A stretch of 64,000 nt of DNA from Paenibacillus cymbidii (GCF_004764705.1 NZ_SHLX01000007.1:1-64000); one strand, 5' to 3'. Positions 24,247 to 33,319 are shown, numbered from the stretch's first letter. Program-made: numbers and translations. The notes: generated from the letters alone by a model not told the origin.

Positions 24247-25770
24247 TTGCGAAGAAGCAAATCATTGCGGCGCCATCTGTTTTGGCAATTTGATTTTCAG
24301 TTTGACTTTACTAAGATTGGGAGTTCCTGGTCGGTGGATCGTTTGCTCGCAGCGATTGATGTGGGCAGACCATTCGATTACGTGTGCAAGTACTTGGAGT
24401 TGGACGACGCGGCGCTGGCGGCGGCAGCCAAACGGTATGCGCTGCATTCGCTTTACGAGGAGCTGCGGCAGCTGACGGCCAGGCAAGTCGATCTGATGCT
24501 GATGTACTATGACCATACTGTTCTCGGATACCCGCTTGGCGATCTGCTGGAGGAAATGGTCTATCTTGATTCGACGGCTTATTTGCACGCGTACGAAAAT
24601 GCGATTCTGTATCTGAATGACGCGGGTTACGGAGAGCAAGCGAACGTGTCCTTATCCACGTTGCCGGAACGCGCGCGCGAGCAGGCGCTGAAGCGTCTGT
24701 TCGACGGCATGCCGTTCAACCTCGACGAGCCGGAGTCGGCCGCTGCGCTCGACAGCGTCAAACGCAACTGGTACAAGCAGGGCGGCAAATCCGCCGCCGC
24801 TTTTCGTTTCTTCGCGCATTACGTAAAGCAGGATCAATATTTGCACCCCCACCCGAATGATGTGTTGTCCGGCAATCGCCGAACACGGATGCTGCAGCAG
24901 TACGAAACATTCCGTGCCGTTCTCAAGGATGTAGCGGCCAACCAGCGCATTGCCGAAGATTTGCGCCGCTACGAAAGCGAGCTGCATCCCGTCTATTTGC
25001 ATTATGCAAGCGCCAAAATCGAAGCCTCCGGCCTGTTGGCCGATCCCGACCGTAAGCGCAACGGCGAGCTGATCGTGAAGTTGACGGGATTGCTGACGCT
25101 GGTGAAAAGTCCGGAAATCAGACGGATGTTGTTCGACAAGCTGGTGGAAGGACCGGGAAAGCTGCCGTTTAACTTTCTCGACGACTACGCCATACCCGAC
25201 ATAATGTACGAAGATTTCGAAGCGGAAATGGACGATATCGATGAGGCCCGAGAAGGTCGCGCGGCGCTGTATATCTCGCTTCTCATTACTATTGAGGTGG
25301 CGTTGAAAGCTTTCGTAAGAGATAAAATCAAGGAAGCCGTCTCCTGTTTCGGTGTTGCCGCGATGGTTCTGAAGCAGACCGCGGAGCCGGGAGACGAAGC
25401 CGAATTGGCGCGGTTGAAGGAACGGCTCGTGCTTGTGGCGTTGATGCGCAAGACGGGGGAAGATGCGGCCCAGTTGTTGTCCAGCCCGCCTTACGAAGCG
25501 TCGACCGCTCCATTCCCGGCCGCGTCCGACCGGACGTTTTCTCTTGTCTACCAGTGGGTATACAACATCAATAAAGCGTACACCAAGGGGAAGCTGTTTC
25601 GTGACGCGTGGCGACAGCTGGCGCGCCCGGGCAGCAGCCGCACGATCAACTCGGCCCGTATGCTGACCGAACCTTTCGAGGCGTTCGACAATGCATTCAA
25701 ACGGTTCGCCCGGATTAAGCCGGGGGATCTCGGGTGCTACGACGTCGATAATCTTATCGACAACTTGTAG
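24247..25770 (+). CDS. Uncharacterised 507-residue helical protein
   Basis: The start is a TTG at 24247 with GGGAGGGG 6 nt upstream. The protein is soluble, largely helical and without signal peptide, membrane helix or a motif I recognise. Features are an N-terminal basic stretch (RRSKSLRRHLFWQ), the unusual HPHPND near residue 200, and an acidic EDFEAEMDDIDEAREG around 318-333. Codon use matches the chromosomal background. It is divergent from the XRE regulator and convergent with the NHL gene. It could be a lineage-specific cytosolic protein. Confidence 0.75.
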   Translation: MRRSKSLRRHLFWQFDFQFDFTKIGSSWSVDRLLAAIDVGRPFDYVCKYLELDDAALAAAAKRYALHSLYEELRQLTARQVDLMLMYYDHTVLGYPLGDLLEEMVYLDSTAYLHAYENAILYLNDAGYGEQANVSLSTLPERAREQALKRLFDGMPFNLDEPESAAALDSVKRNWYKQGGKSAAAFRFFAHYVKQDQYLHPHPNDVLSGNRRTRMLQQYETFRAVLKDVAANQRIAEDLRRYESELHPVYLHYASAKIEASGLLADPDRKRNGELIVKLTGLLTLVKSPEIRRMLFDKLVEGPGKLPFNFLDDYAIPDIMYEDFEAEMDDIDEAREGRAALYISLLITIEVALKAFVRDKIKEAVSCFGVAAMVLKQTAEPGDEAELARLKERLVLVALMRKTGEDAAQLLSSPPYEASTAPFPAASDRTFSLVYQWVYNINKAYTKGKLFRDAWRQLARPGSSRTINSARMLTEPFEAFDNAFKRFARIKPGDLGCYDVDNLIDNL

Positions 25771-25803
25771 CGGTTTGTCCCCGCTGTCGACCCGTAAACG
25801 CAC

Positions 25804-25841
25804 AAAAAGCTGCCCCGGCCATTGAATGGCTTCGGGGCAGC
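25804..25841 (-). terminator. Terminator of the NHL-repeat gene
   Basis: GCTGCCCCG pairs with CGGGGCAGC; on the minus strand it is followed by TTTTTG. It sits between convergent genes and may also slow plus-strand transcripts. Confidence 0.85.
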
Positions 25842-25863
25842 CTTGCTTGAGGCGCCTTGCAAG

Positions 25864-26781
25864 TTACTGACGAACCAGCTTCGTCACGCGGCCGTTGATC
25901 GTCCACTCGGCAACATAAACGTCGCCGCGCTTGTCAACGCAGATGCCGTGCGGCGAACTGAACTTGTCGACGCGGTACCATTCCGGCGGCAAGTTAGGCC
26001 AGCCTTGTTGCTTGTAAGCTTGCTGGTCTTCGCCCAGATGGCAGATCAGCTTGTCGTTCTTGTCGAAGATGGTGACGCGGCTGTGAAGGTCGGGGAAATA
26101 CAGCTCGTCGCCGAAGAAATAGAAATTGTCCGGATAGTCGATATCGTTCGTGACGATCCGCTTGAGCTCGCCTTCGAGCGTAAACACCTGGATCCGGTTG
26201 TTGCCGCGGTCGGCGACGTACACTTCCGGTTCGCCGCTGCGCGTGTCGATCGAGATGCCGTGCGGGCACGCCAATTCGCCCGGGCCTTTGCCTTTGCCGC
26301 CCCACGAGCGAATGTAATCGCCTGCCGCCGTATATTGATGAACCCAGCTCTGGCCGTAGCCGTCGGCGATATAGATGTCGCCGTTCGGGCCGACGCACAC
26401 ATCGGTAGGCACGAAGCGCTTCTCGCTGTCGTAAATGTTCGGCAAGTCCGGCGTGCCGATTGTCAGCAGCACTTCGCCGTTCAGCGTCATTTTCACCATT
26501 TGGCATTTCTTGACGTCCGTGGTGTAGAACACTTCCTGGCCGTTCTCGACATGCAGATAAAAGCCATGCGCGCCGCCGTCGAACAAATCGTCGCCGAACG
26601 AACGTACGAAATTGCCGTCCCGGTCGAACACGACAACCGGATGTTTCTCCGTATGGAACACATATACGTTGTCGTTGCTGTCAATCTCGATGCCGTGCGT
26701 ATACCCGAATTTGATGTGGTCCGGAAGCTTCGCCCAGCCTTCCGCAATTTCATATACCCGCGTGCTATTTCCCATGTACAC
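25864..26781 (-). CDS. NHL-repeat six-bladed beta-propeller protein
   Basis: 305 residues from a GTG at 26781, which has GGAGGAGG 8 nt upstream; an ATG at 26799 would overlap that site. Repeated blades are visible: HGIEIDSNDNVYVFHTE, PTDVCVGPNGDIYIADG, HGISIDTRSGEPEVYVADRG and HGICVDKRGDVYVAEW. The family includes peptidyl-alpha-hydroxyglycine alpha-amidating lyase-like proteins and sugar lactonases. No signal peptide is present, so it should be cytosolic. It is divergent from a PhyH family oxygenase gene, and the two may work on the same compound. Exact activity unknown. Confidence 0.85.
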   Translation of the reverse strand: MYMGNSTRVYEIAEGWAKLPDHIKFGYTHGIEIDSNDNVYVFHTEKHPVVVFDRDGNFVRSFGDDLFDGGAHGFYLHVENGQEVFYTTDVKKCQMVKMTLNGEVLLTIGTPDLPNIYDSEKRFVPTDVCVGPNGDIYIADGYGQSWVHQYTAAGDYIRSWGGKGKGPGELACPHGISIDTRSGEPEVYVADRGNNRIQVFTLEGELKRIVTNDIDYPDNFYFFGDELYFPDLHSRVTIFDKNDKLICHLGEDQQAYKQQGWPNLPPEWYRVDKFSSPHGICVDKRGDVYVAEWTINGRVTKLVRQ

Positions 26782-27102
26782 GACGATTTCCTCCTCCATT
26801 GCCTGCCCGGCGATCCGGCGATCCCGCGACAGGTATGTATTTGCCCATTCCCTTACTCATTGTAGTCGAATCTGCTATGGTTGCCAATGCCGAAAATAAG
26901 ATGCATCTGGATATCTACGAGCGAATCCTGGTATAGTAAGGTTAATGCCGCTCTTCAATCGGCCTCCGCTCCACTTTGGGAGCAGGATCGGAACATATGC
27001 GTCATATTGCCGAACATACGAGCAGACACGATCGGCGGCATCCGGTTATAGTGGGATCAAGCAAGCGAACAACCAAAACCGCTATCCGGGAGGAACCCCA
27101 TC
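26782..27102. promoter_or_regulatory. Divergent promoter region of NHL and PhyH-2 genes
   Basis: 321 bp. On the plus strand CAGACA (27023-27028), an 18-bp spacer and TATAGT (27047-27052) form a plausible promoter 50 nt before the PhyH-2 start. A second TATAGT lies at 26933. The AraC gene encoded after PhyH-2 is the obvious candidate regulator. GGGAGG precedes the PhyH-2 ATG. Confidence 0.4.
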
Positions 27103-27849
27103 ATGGGCCAATTGACGCAAGAGCAGATCAAGCAATACTCAACGGACGGCTATACGATTTACAACAAGCCGCTGTTTTCGCAGGAACGCATGGAACGGCT
27201 GACTTCGATTTTCGAAGAGCATCTGGCCGCCAAAGGAAAGAAGCTTTCGGACGAACTGGACGTGCCGCATATGCGCGACGAGCGGCTGCTCGAGTTTTTG
27301 CTGGCGGACGAAGTGCTCGACCTGGTGCAGCCGATCGTCGGACCGAACATTACACTGTGGTCCAGCCATTTTATTTGCAAGGATCCGTTTAAAGGACGGG
27401 CAACGCCGTGGCACGAAGATTCCGCTTACTGGAACGGCCGGCTCGACAAGTACGACAAAATCGTCACCGTCTGGCTGGCGATCGACCGCAGCAACCGCGA
27501 GAACGGCTGCATGCGCGTCATTCCCGGCAGCCAAACGAACGGCTTCTCGCAATACGAGTCGGTCGACAAGGCGACGAATCTGTTCGCCACGCGCATCCGG
27601 CCCAGCGACATCGACGAATCGAAAGCCGTTTACTTCGAACTGGAGCCGGGCGAATGCTCGCTTCACGACGCGCGCATCATTCACGGCGCCGAGCCGAACC
27701 CGAGCCCGTATCGCCGCTGCGGCTACACCATGCGCTATGTGTCCGCGGATACGCACATCGTGCCGGAACGCAACGCGACGCACCCGGTCTGGCTGGCGCG
27801 CGGCGCCGATCTGGCCGGCAACAAATACGCCAACGTGACACACGCTTAA
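27103..27849 (+). CDS. Phytanoyl-CoA dioxygenase (PhyH) family protein
   Basis: 248 residues. Fe(II) ligands: His-x-Asp in TPWHEDSAYW (residues 104 and 106) and the distal His in ARIIHGAEPN (about 194), with RRCGYTMRY providing the 2-oxoglutarate-binding Arg. The ATG follows GGGAGG at 9 nt. It is only distantly similar to the PhyH protein at 8.9 kb. An AraC-type regulator follows after 38 nt in the same direction, and an NHL protein is divergent. It probably hydroxylates a small molecule; the substrate is unknown. Confidence 0.88.
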   Translation: MGQLTQEQIKQYSTDGYTIYNKPLFSQERMERLTSIFEEHLAAKGKKLSDELDVPHMRDERLLEFLLADEVLDLVQPIVGPNITLWSSHFICKDPFKGRATPWHEDSAYWNGRLDKYDKIVTVWLAIDRSNRENGCMRVIPGSQTNGFSQYESVDKATNLFATRIRPSDIDESKAVYFELEPGECSLHDARIIHGAEPNPSPYRRCGYTMRYVSADTHIVPERNATHPVWLARGADLAGNKYANVTHA

Positions 27850-27887
27850 ATCCGTGTGTCAAGACCCCGGAGGTAGGAGGAGCGAAG

Positions 27888-28727
27888 GTGAACGATCAGC
27901 CCGTACGATTGACTAACGACGTCTACATGCCCTCCTCCTCCTTCGGCGTCTTTCACACGCTGAATTCCACTCCGACCGAACTGCACTGGCACGAGTTTTA
28001 CGAAATGTCGTTCATCATCGCCGGCACCGGCCGGCACGAACTGAACGGCAGCACGCTCTCGCTAGTGCCGGGCAGCTTGTTTCTGCTGTCGCCGGCCGAT
28101 TTTCACGCGGTATATCCGGATCGGGACTGTCCGCTTGAAATCGGCAACGTTATCTTCGCCGCCGATAAGCTTCCGGAGGAGCTGCGGCAGGCGCTATTCG
28201 GCGTTTCCGCGCAGTCCGGACCTATAACGTTGACGCTTGCCGGTGACGAAGCCGCCGCCATGACTGCCGATTACCTCCGCCTGCATCGCGAATACGTCGA
28301 ACGCGAGCTCGGTTCGACGATCGTGATCCAGGGCATGCTCGAGCGCATGCTGGTCGACGTTGCCAGAAGAAGCGGCAGATCGCCCGCGGAAGCCGTTTCG
28401 GCGGAAAGCCGGCAGCAGTATGCCGTCAGACAGGCGCTGCTGTACATGCAGCACCACTTTCGCGACAAGCTGACGCTGCAATCGGTCGCCGGCCATGTCG
28501 GCTTGTCGGCTCATTATTTCAGCGAATGCTTCCACAAGGCGACCGGCTATTCGTTTCAATCGTTCCTGCAATTGCAGCGCATCCAGTTCGCCAAAGCGCT
28601 GCTGCGCTCCTCCACGCTGGCCGTCACCGACATCTGCTTCGCCTCCGGCTTCCACTCGCTCCCCCACTTCGAAAAAGCGTTCAAGCAAAAAACCGGCGTC
28701 AGCCCGCGCGATTACCGCAAAGGCTGA
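27888..28727 (+). CDS. AraC family regulator with cupin sensing domain
   Basis: 279 residues from a GTG with the doubled site GGAGGTAGGAGG upstream. The N-terminal cupin (LHWHEFYEMSFIIAGTG) has the HxH-E arrangement of metal- or ligand-binding cupins. The C-terminal AraC domain has VAGHVGLSAHYFSECFHKAT and ICFASGFHSLPHFEKAFKQK. It lies in one operon with the PhyH gene and probably regulates it. Confidence 0.9.
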   Translation: MNDQPVRLTNDVYMPSSSFGVFHTLNSTPTELHWHEFYEMSFIIAGTGRHELNGSTLSLVPGSLFLLSPADFHAVYPDRDCPLEIGNVIFAADKLPEELRQALFGVSAQSGPITLTLAGDEAAAMTADYLRLHREYVERELGSTIVIQGMLERMLVDVARRSGRSPAEAVSAESRQQYAVRQALLYMQHHFRDKLTLQSVAGHVGLSAHYFSECFHKATGYSFQSFLQLQRIQFAKALLRSSTLAVTDICFASGFHSLPHFEKAFKQKTGVSPRDYRKG

Positions 28728-28760
28728 CCAAAGCAACGCCATCTCCCCCTAACGGCATAA

Positions 28761-28801
28761 AAAATGGGCGCCGTTGGCAAAATAAGGCCAGCACCCATTT
28801 T
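28761..28801. terminator. Terminator after the PhyH-AraC pair
   Basis: AAAATGGG pairs with CCCATTTT around a partly paired interior, ending in a T-run on the plus strand. It overlaps the leader of the deacetylase gene. Confidence 0.55.
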
Positions 28802-28832
28802 GTCCAGAACGTTCCGGGAGGTTTTTCGAACG

Positions 28833-29846
28833 ATGTTTCACTGCCGCCGCTGCCGCTTCTTAAGCGTCCTGCTGTTGCTCGTTTCCTGCGCCTGCGGCAA
28901 CCAGACAAGGAGCGATGCCGTTTGGCCCTCACCGCCCGAGGCATCGACGCCGGAGCCGGCTGCGGTTTCGCCGGTTTCGATGCTGGCGACGCCTTACGGA
29001 TCGTCGCTCGCTTCTTCGGCGCCGCCGGCATTTAGCCCGCTCCCGGCCCCCTCTCCGCCGGCTTACGTCGCGTCTCCGTCCGCTGCCGCTTCTCCCGCCC
29101 GGCCCTCTTCCGCCGCGGCGAAACCGTCGCGCAAGCCCGCGGCAACAGCCGAGGCTCGCCAATCGGCCAAAACCGGCGCCGCCCAAGCCGGCTCGCGCAA
29201 GAAGCAGCCTTCCCGCGCCGCAGGCTTGCTGATTCGCAGCGGACCGGCCGCCAGCCGCAGAGCGGCGCTTACGTTCGATGACGCGCCCGACGAACGGTTC
29301 ACGCCGCAAATATTGGCGATTCTCGCCAAGCATAAAGTGAAGGCGACGTTTTTCCTGCTCGGCACGCTGGCGAAGCAGCATCCCGACATGGTCGCGCGCA
29401 TCGTGCAAGGCGGTCACGTCGTCGGCAATCACATGAACCGCCACGCTTATTTGCCCAAATTGTCCGACGAGGCGTATCGCAACGACTTGCAGGCGAGCGA
29501 ACAAGTGCTGCAATCGCTGATCGGCTATGCGCCGCGGCTGCTGCGCCCCCCTTACGGCGCGATTCGGCCGGATCAGCTGCTGTGGGCGGCGGAGCAGCAT
29601 TACGTGACGGTGAACTGGGACGTCGATTCCCAGGATTGGCGCGGCCTCACCAAGGAGCAAGTGAAAGCGAACGTGCTCGGCCACGTGCATCCCGGCTGCA
29701 TCATTCTGCAGCACAGCGGTACCGGCGCTTCCGGCAACCTCGCGGGCACGGTGCAGGCGCTGCCGGAGATCATCGCGCAGCTGCGCAGCATGAATTACGA
29801 ACTGGTGACGATTCCCGAGCTGCTCGGCGTCGCTAAAGAAAAATAG
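28833..29846 (+). CDS. Polysaccharide deacetylase lipoprotein
   Basis: 337 residues. Lipoprotein-type signal (FLSVLLLLVSCACG), then about 110 residues of Pro/Ala/Ser-rich linker, then a NodB fold from about residue 140. NodB motifs are TFDDAPD (usual TFDDGP), the metal His pair in GNHMNRH, RPPYG, DVDSQDW and ILQHSG (usual ILLHD). The metal-binding Asp-His-His is intact, but motifs 1 and 5 are altered. It would remove acetyl groups from peptidoglycan or another wall glycan outside the membrane. The ATG has GGGAGG 11 nt upstream. A second wall-acting lipoprotein follows. Confidence 0.9.
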   Translation: MFHCRRCRFLSVLLLLVSCACGNQTRSDAVWPSPPEASTPEPAAVSPVSMLATPYGSSLASSAPPAFSPLPAPSPPAYVASPSAAASPARPSSAAAKPSRKPAATAEARQSAKTGAAQAGSRKKQPSRAAGLLIRSGPAASRRAALTFDDAPDERFTPQILAILAKHKVKATFFLLGTLAKQHPDMVARIVQGGHVVGNHMNRHAYLPKLSDEAYRNDLQASEQVLQSLIGYAPRLLRPPYGAIRPDQLLWAAEQHYVTVNWDVDSQDWRGLTKEQVKANVLGHVHPGCIILQHSGTGASGNLAGTVQALPEIIAQLRSMNYELVTIPELLGVAKEK

Positions 29847-29935
29847 CCGCCGGCGAAACTTTCCCGGCGGCTTGCCGTCTATTAAAAGGGAATCGTTACG
29901 AACGAGCCCGACGCCAAAGGGGAGGATTTACGCTC

Positions 29936-30814
29936 ATGAATTACGCTCGAACGGCCGTCATCGCGGCGGCGGCCGGCGCCCTGCTGCTGCTCGCCGGCTG
30001 CGGCGGCAAAGGCGGCGATTCGGCCGCGACGACAGGATCGCCTTCTCCCGGAGCCACCGCCGGAGCAAGCGCCACCGCCAGCGCGTCGCCGAAAACCACG
30101 CCGTCTCCTTCGCCGTCCGGCAGCGCGACGAAGACGCCGTCGCCTTCTTCATCCGCCAAACCGTCCGCTTCCGCGCCCTCCAGCCCTACAACCGCCAAAC
30201 CGGGCGGCGAAGACGCGCTGCAGGTGGTGGCGAAGCCGGACAGCATTACGGTGCTGGTCAACAAGCAATATGCGCTGCCCAAAGAATACGAACCGTCCGA
30301 TCTTGTGTATCCGAACGTGGCGTTTACGTTCTCCGAGAAGCTGCCGAAACGAATGATGCGCAAGGAAGCGGCGGCAGCGCTGGAAACGTTGTTCGCCGGC
30401 GCGAAGAAGGACGGCATCGCCCTTGCCGGCGTATCGGCCTACCGCTCCTATGCAACGCAGAAGACGCTGTTTGACAACTACGTCAAGCAGGACGGGTTGG
30501 AAAAAGCGCGCCAGTACAGCGCCTACCCGGGCACAAGCGAACACGAAACGGGGCTGGCGATCGACGTGTCGGGCGCGGACGGCAAATGCGCCGCCACCGA
30601 TTGCTTCGCTACGACGAAGGAAGCCAAATGGCTCGACCAGCACGTGACCGAATACGGCTTTATAATCCGTTATCCGAAAGGCAAAGACGCCATTACCGGC
30701 TATCAATACGAGCCGTGGCATCTGCGTTACGTCGGCGTCGACGTGTCCAAGGCGATCGCCGCCAAAGGCGTCACTATGGAGGAATATTACAACGCGGTGC
30801 CGGTTAACAAGTAA
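29936..30814 (+). CDS. VanY-family D-alanyl-D-alanine carboxypeptidase lipoprotein
   Basis: 292 residues. Lipobox LLAG-C at about residue 20, then roughly 65 residues of Ser/Pro/Thr/Ala linker, then the M15B peptidase domain. Zn ligands lie in SEHETGLAIDV (His and Asp) and EPWHLRYVG (His), the usual SxHxxGxAxD and ExxH set. It trims the terminal D-Ala from peptidoglycan stem peptides. The ATG is preceded by GGGGAGG. It shares strand and lipoprotein architecture with the deacetylase 89 bp upstream, so the two may be co-expressed for wall remodelling. Confidence 0.92.
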   Translation: MNYARTAVIAAAAGALLLLAGCGGKGGDSAATTGSPSPGATAGASATASASPKTTPSPSPSGSATKTPSPSSSAKPSASAPSSPTTAKPGGEDALQVVAKPDSITVLVNKQYALPKEYEPSDLVYPNVAFTFSEKLPKRMMRKEAAAALETLFAGAKKDGIALAGVSAYRSYATQKTLFDNYVKQDGLEKARQYSAYPGTSEHETGLAIDVSGADGKCAATDCFATTKEAKWLDQHVTEYGFIIRYPKGKDAITGYQYEPWHLRYVGVDVSKAIAAKGVTMEEYYNAVPVNK

Positions 30815-30832
30815 CCAGCAACTGAAAAGCGA

Positions 30833-30866
30833 AACATCCCCTTTCGGAACGACCGAAGGGGATGTT
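30833..30866. terminator. Bidirectional terminator
   Basis: AACATCCCCTTTCGG pairs with CCGAAGGGGATGTT (one bulge), with T-runs on the outgoing plus strand and A-runs at the other side. It separates the VanY gene from the convergent 2H-phosphoesterase gene. Confidence 0.85.
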
Positions 30867-30883
30867 TTCGTTTCCGTCCACAC

Positions 30884-31591
30884 TCACCGGCTGTCTTCGA
30901 ATGCGAACATATCCTTGAAGAAAACAAGCCGGGGAGGCCCGGACGCAAAGACGCCGAACGACGCGGCGAGCTCGCTTTCGAGCTGACGCTTGAACTGAAG
31001 CAGTTCTTCCTCTTCCCTGCCAGCAAGCTCAACGATCCGGTAGCCGAGCGAGATATGGAATCGGTAATCGTCATGGTCCGGGAAACGCAGCGCAAACTTC
31101 TCCGCAATGTCGTCGCGAAACGCCCGCAAGGCGCGGGCATCGCTGTCGGTCAGCGGCAACAAATTCACCGTCAGCGCCACGCCGTCCGTAGTCAACGAAT
31201 CAAATGACATCCGGAATCCGTCCGGCGCCCGAACCGACCGCCACTTTTCCCGGAATACCCGGTCCGATTCCTCCAGCGGCGCGTCAAGCGGCAGCAACCG
31301 CGTCCACAGCTCCGGCTTGCGGTCCTCGTCGCAAACGCCTTGAATGACCGTCATATGGTAGCTGGAAGGCGGAAGCAGCGTATAACAAGCCGCGCAGCGC
31401 AAAGCGCGGAATCGCTCGGCCAGCGCAATCAGCCGTTCGTATACGCCGTTAGAAGGAGCAATCGCACAAATAACGGTATTGCCCGGAAAATATCGCACGG
31501 TGCCGTCCGCATGGAATTTGCGTCCGACTGCCTTGGTCAACGTCCTGCCGTTGCCATTCGTCGCGGCTGGCTCCGGATTCGTTGGGTTCAT
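30884..31591 (-). CDS. 2H phosphoesterase-like (DUF1868 type) protein
   Basis: About 235 residues from an ATG at 31591 with AAGGAG 11 nt upstream; an ATG at 31618 overlapping the permease stop would add nine residues. Two His-hydrophobic-Ser/Thr motifs, SYHMTVIQG and YRFHISLGY, are 100+ residues apart as in 2H phosphodiesterases, which act on cyclic phosphates or 2'-5' linkages of RNA and nucleotides. It is the last gene of the carbohydrate ABC operon, an unexpected neighbour. Substrate unknown. Confidence 0.8.
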   Translation of the reverse strand: MNPTNPEPAATNGNGRTLTKAVGRKFHADGTVRYFPGNTVICAIAPSNGVYERLIALAERFRALRCAACYTLLPPSSYHMTVIQGVCDEDRKPELWTRLLPLDAPLEESDRVFREKWRSVRAPDGFRMSFDSLTTDGVALTVNLLPLTDSDARALRAFRDDIAEKFALRFPDHDDYRFHISLGYRIVELAGREEEELLQFKRQLESELAASFGVFASGPPRLVFFKDMFAFEDSR

Positions 31592-31614
31592 CGCCCGACC
31601 AGCTCCTTCTCTTT

Positions 31615-32433
31615 TCATTTGACCGAACCGTCCACGATTCCTTTGACATAATGCTTCTGCAGCGAAAGAAACAGCACGGTCGCCGGAACGATGGCGATCA
31701 GCGCGGCTGCGGCCGCGGCATTCAAATTCGTATTGTTTTGACTGAAAAAGGAACTAATGGCCAGGGTAACGGTTCGTTTGAGCGGCGATTGCATGAAATA
31801 GAGCGAAAACGAAAAATCGTTCCAAATCGATACGCTGTTCATGATAATAACCGTAGCCGTAACCGGCATCATCTGGGGAAGCACAATCCGGTAAAACACG
31901 CTGAATCGACTGCATCCGTCGATCGTGGCGGCTTCGTCCAGCGCCCGGGGAATCGTCGCAATAAAGTTCGCGTACAGGAAAATGCAGGCCGACAGCTTAT
32001 ACGTCGTGACAAGCAGGACGATTCCCCAATACGTGCTGACGCCGCCAATGCCGGCCATCAATTTATACAGCGGCACAAGCACGGTCAGCTTCGGCACCAT
32101 CATGACGGACATAAACAAACTGAGCACGACCAGATTGACGCGGGTGCGGACACGGGCCAGCGGATAAGCCGCCATCGAACCGAGCAGCACAATGAGCAGG
32201 ACGGAGCAAACCGTAACGATCAAACTGTTCGTCATCGCCTGCAGCAGTTTGCCTCCGCCCATTGCGGCACGGAAATTGTCGCCATACCCGTAATCGGGCA
32301 GCCTCCAGCGCGAAGAAAAATCGTTCGGCCTCTTTACTGCCATCGCCAGCAAAATATAAAACGGGATCAAATGAACAACCGCAATGACGAGGCCTGCGGC
32401 ATTTTTCCATACGCCCGCATAGCGGTTACCCAT
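31615..32433 (-). CDS. Carbohydrate ABC transporter permease (MalG type)
   Basis: 272 residues with six hydrophobic helices. The EAA loop EAATIDGCSRFSVFYRIVLP contacts the ATPase. It overlaps the first permease gene by 8 nt. No ATPase gene is present in the operon, so a shared MsmX-type ATPase encoded elsewhere is expected, as is usual for this class in Bacillales. Confidence 0.93.
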   Translation of the reverse strand: MGNRYAGVWKNAAGLVIAVVHLIPFYILLAMAVKRPNDFSSRWRLPDYGYGDNFRAAMGGGKLLQAMTNSLIVTVCSVLLIVLLGSMAAYPLARVRTRVNLVVLSLFMSVMMVPKLTVLVPLYKLMAGIGGVSTYWGIVLLVTTYKLSACIFLYANFIATIPRALDEAATIDGCSRFSVFYRIVLPQMMPVTATVIIMNSVSIWNDFSFSLYFMQSPLKRTVTLAISSFFSQNNTNLNAAAAAALIAIVPATVLFLSLQKHYVKGIVDGSVK

Positions 32434-33319
32434 ACTCCACTTCCTTCTTCCGGAACAGCTTCATCATGACGAGGCTGACCGCAACGACAAGCAGAAAGGT
32501 CACGAGTCCGATCGCTGCCGCGTAACCGGCATTTTGATTTTCGAAATAAAAATAGTTGATCAGCGAAGACATGGAATGCGTCGCAAACCCGGGTCCGCCG
32601 GACGTTAACGATATCACGATCGCGAACAACTCCAGGCCGCCGATCAAATTGAGCATGAAGCTCGTCGTGATGGCGGGAATGAGCAGCGGCAGCGTAATCC
32701 GGCTGAACCGGCGCCACGCATTCGCGCCGTCGATCGTGGCGGCTTCCTGCAGCGATGGCGGAATGCCCTGGATGCCGGCCAAATAAATAATCATGGACGT
32801 GCCGACGAATTGAAAGGCGTTGATCCCGGTAATGATCCAGACGGCGCGCGTCCCGTGGGCCATCCAGTCCACCGGCTCCAGACCGAAAGCCGTCAGCGCG
32901 TCGTTGATCGCGCCGCCGTCGTATTGCACAAGAAAATACCAGATATATCCCATAATCAATTGGGCGACGATCACCGGCAAATAGACGATCGTGCGCACCC
33001 ATATGCGGCTGCGGAATTTCAGATTGAGCAGCAGCGCGTACATCAAACCGAATCCGTTCTGCAGAATCGCGCTGCCGAATCCGTAAACAAGCGTATTCAA
33101 CAGCGCCCGTTTGATCCGAACGTCCGTCAGCAGCTTGCCGTAATTTTCAAATCCGATATACGCGTATTTCTGCGAGTAGCCGTTCCAGTTCGTGAACGAA
33201 ATCTGAATGCCCGACAGCAGCGGGTACGCTACGAACACCGCAAACAGAATGAGAGCCGGAGCGTACATCAGGGAGATGCCCATGTTCGAGTTGACAAGAA
33301 CGGACCATCTTCTCCTCAT
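32426..33319 (-). CDS. Carbohydrate ABC transporter permease (MalF/LplB type)
   Basis: 297 residues, six hydrophobic helices, EAA loop EAATIDGANAWRRFSRITLP. The ATG has GAAAGGA 8 nt upstream. It pairs with the following permease and with the solute-binding lipoprotein encoded 45 bp upstream. Confidence 0.93.
   Translation of the reverse strand: MRRRWSVLVNSNMGISLMYAPALILFAVFVAYPLLSGIQISFTNWNGYSQKYAYIGFENYGKLLTDVRIKRALLNTLVYGFGSAILQNGFGLMYALLLNLKFRSRIWVRTIVYLPVIVAQLIMGYIWYFLVQYDGGAINDALTAFGLEPVDWMAHGTRAVWIITGINAFQFVGTSMIIYLAGIQGIPPSLQEAATIDGANAWRRFSRITLPLLIPAITTSFMLNLIGGLELFAIVISLTSGGPGFATHSMSSLINYFYFENQNAGYAAAIGLVTFLLVVAVSLVMMKLFRKKEVEYG

Noticed and set aside
24006-24260. 84-codon minus-strand frame in the XRE upstream region
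   Set aside because: No ribosome binding site, Arg/Pro-rich composition, and it overlaps the start of the 507-aa gene.
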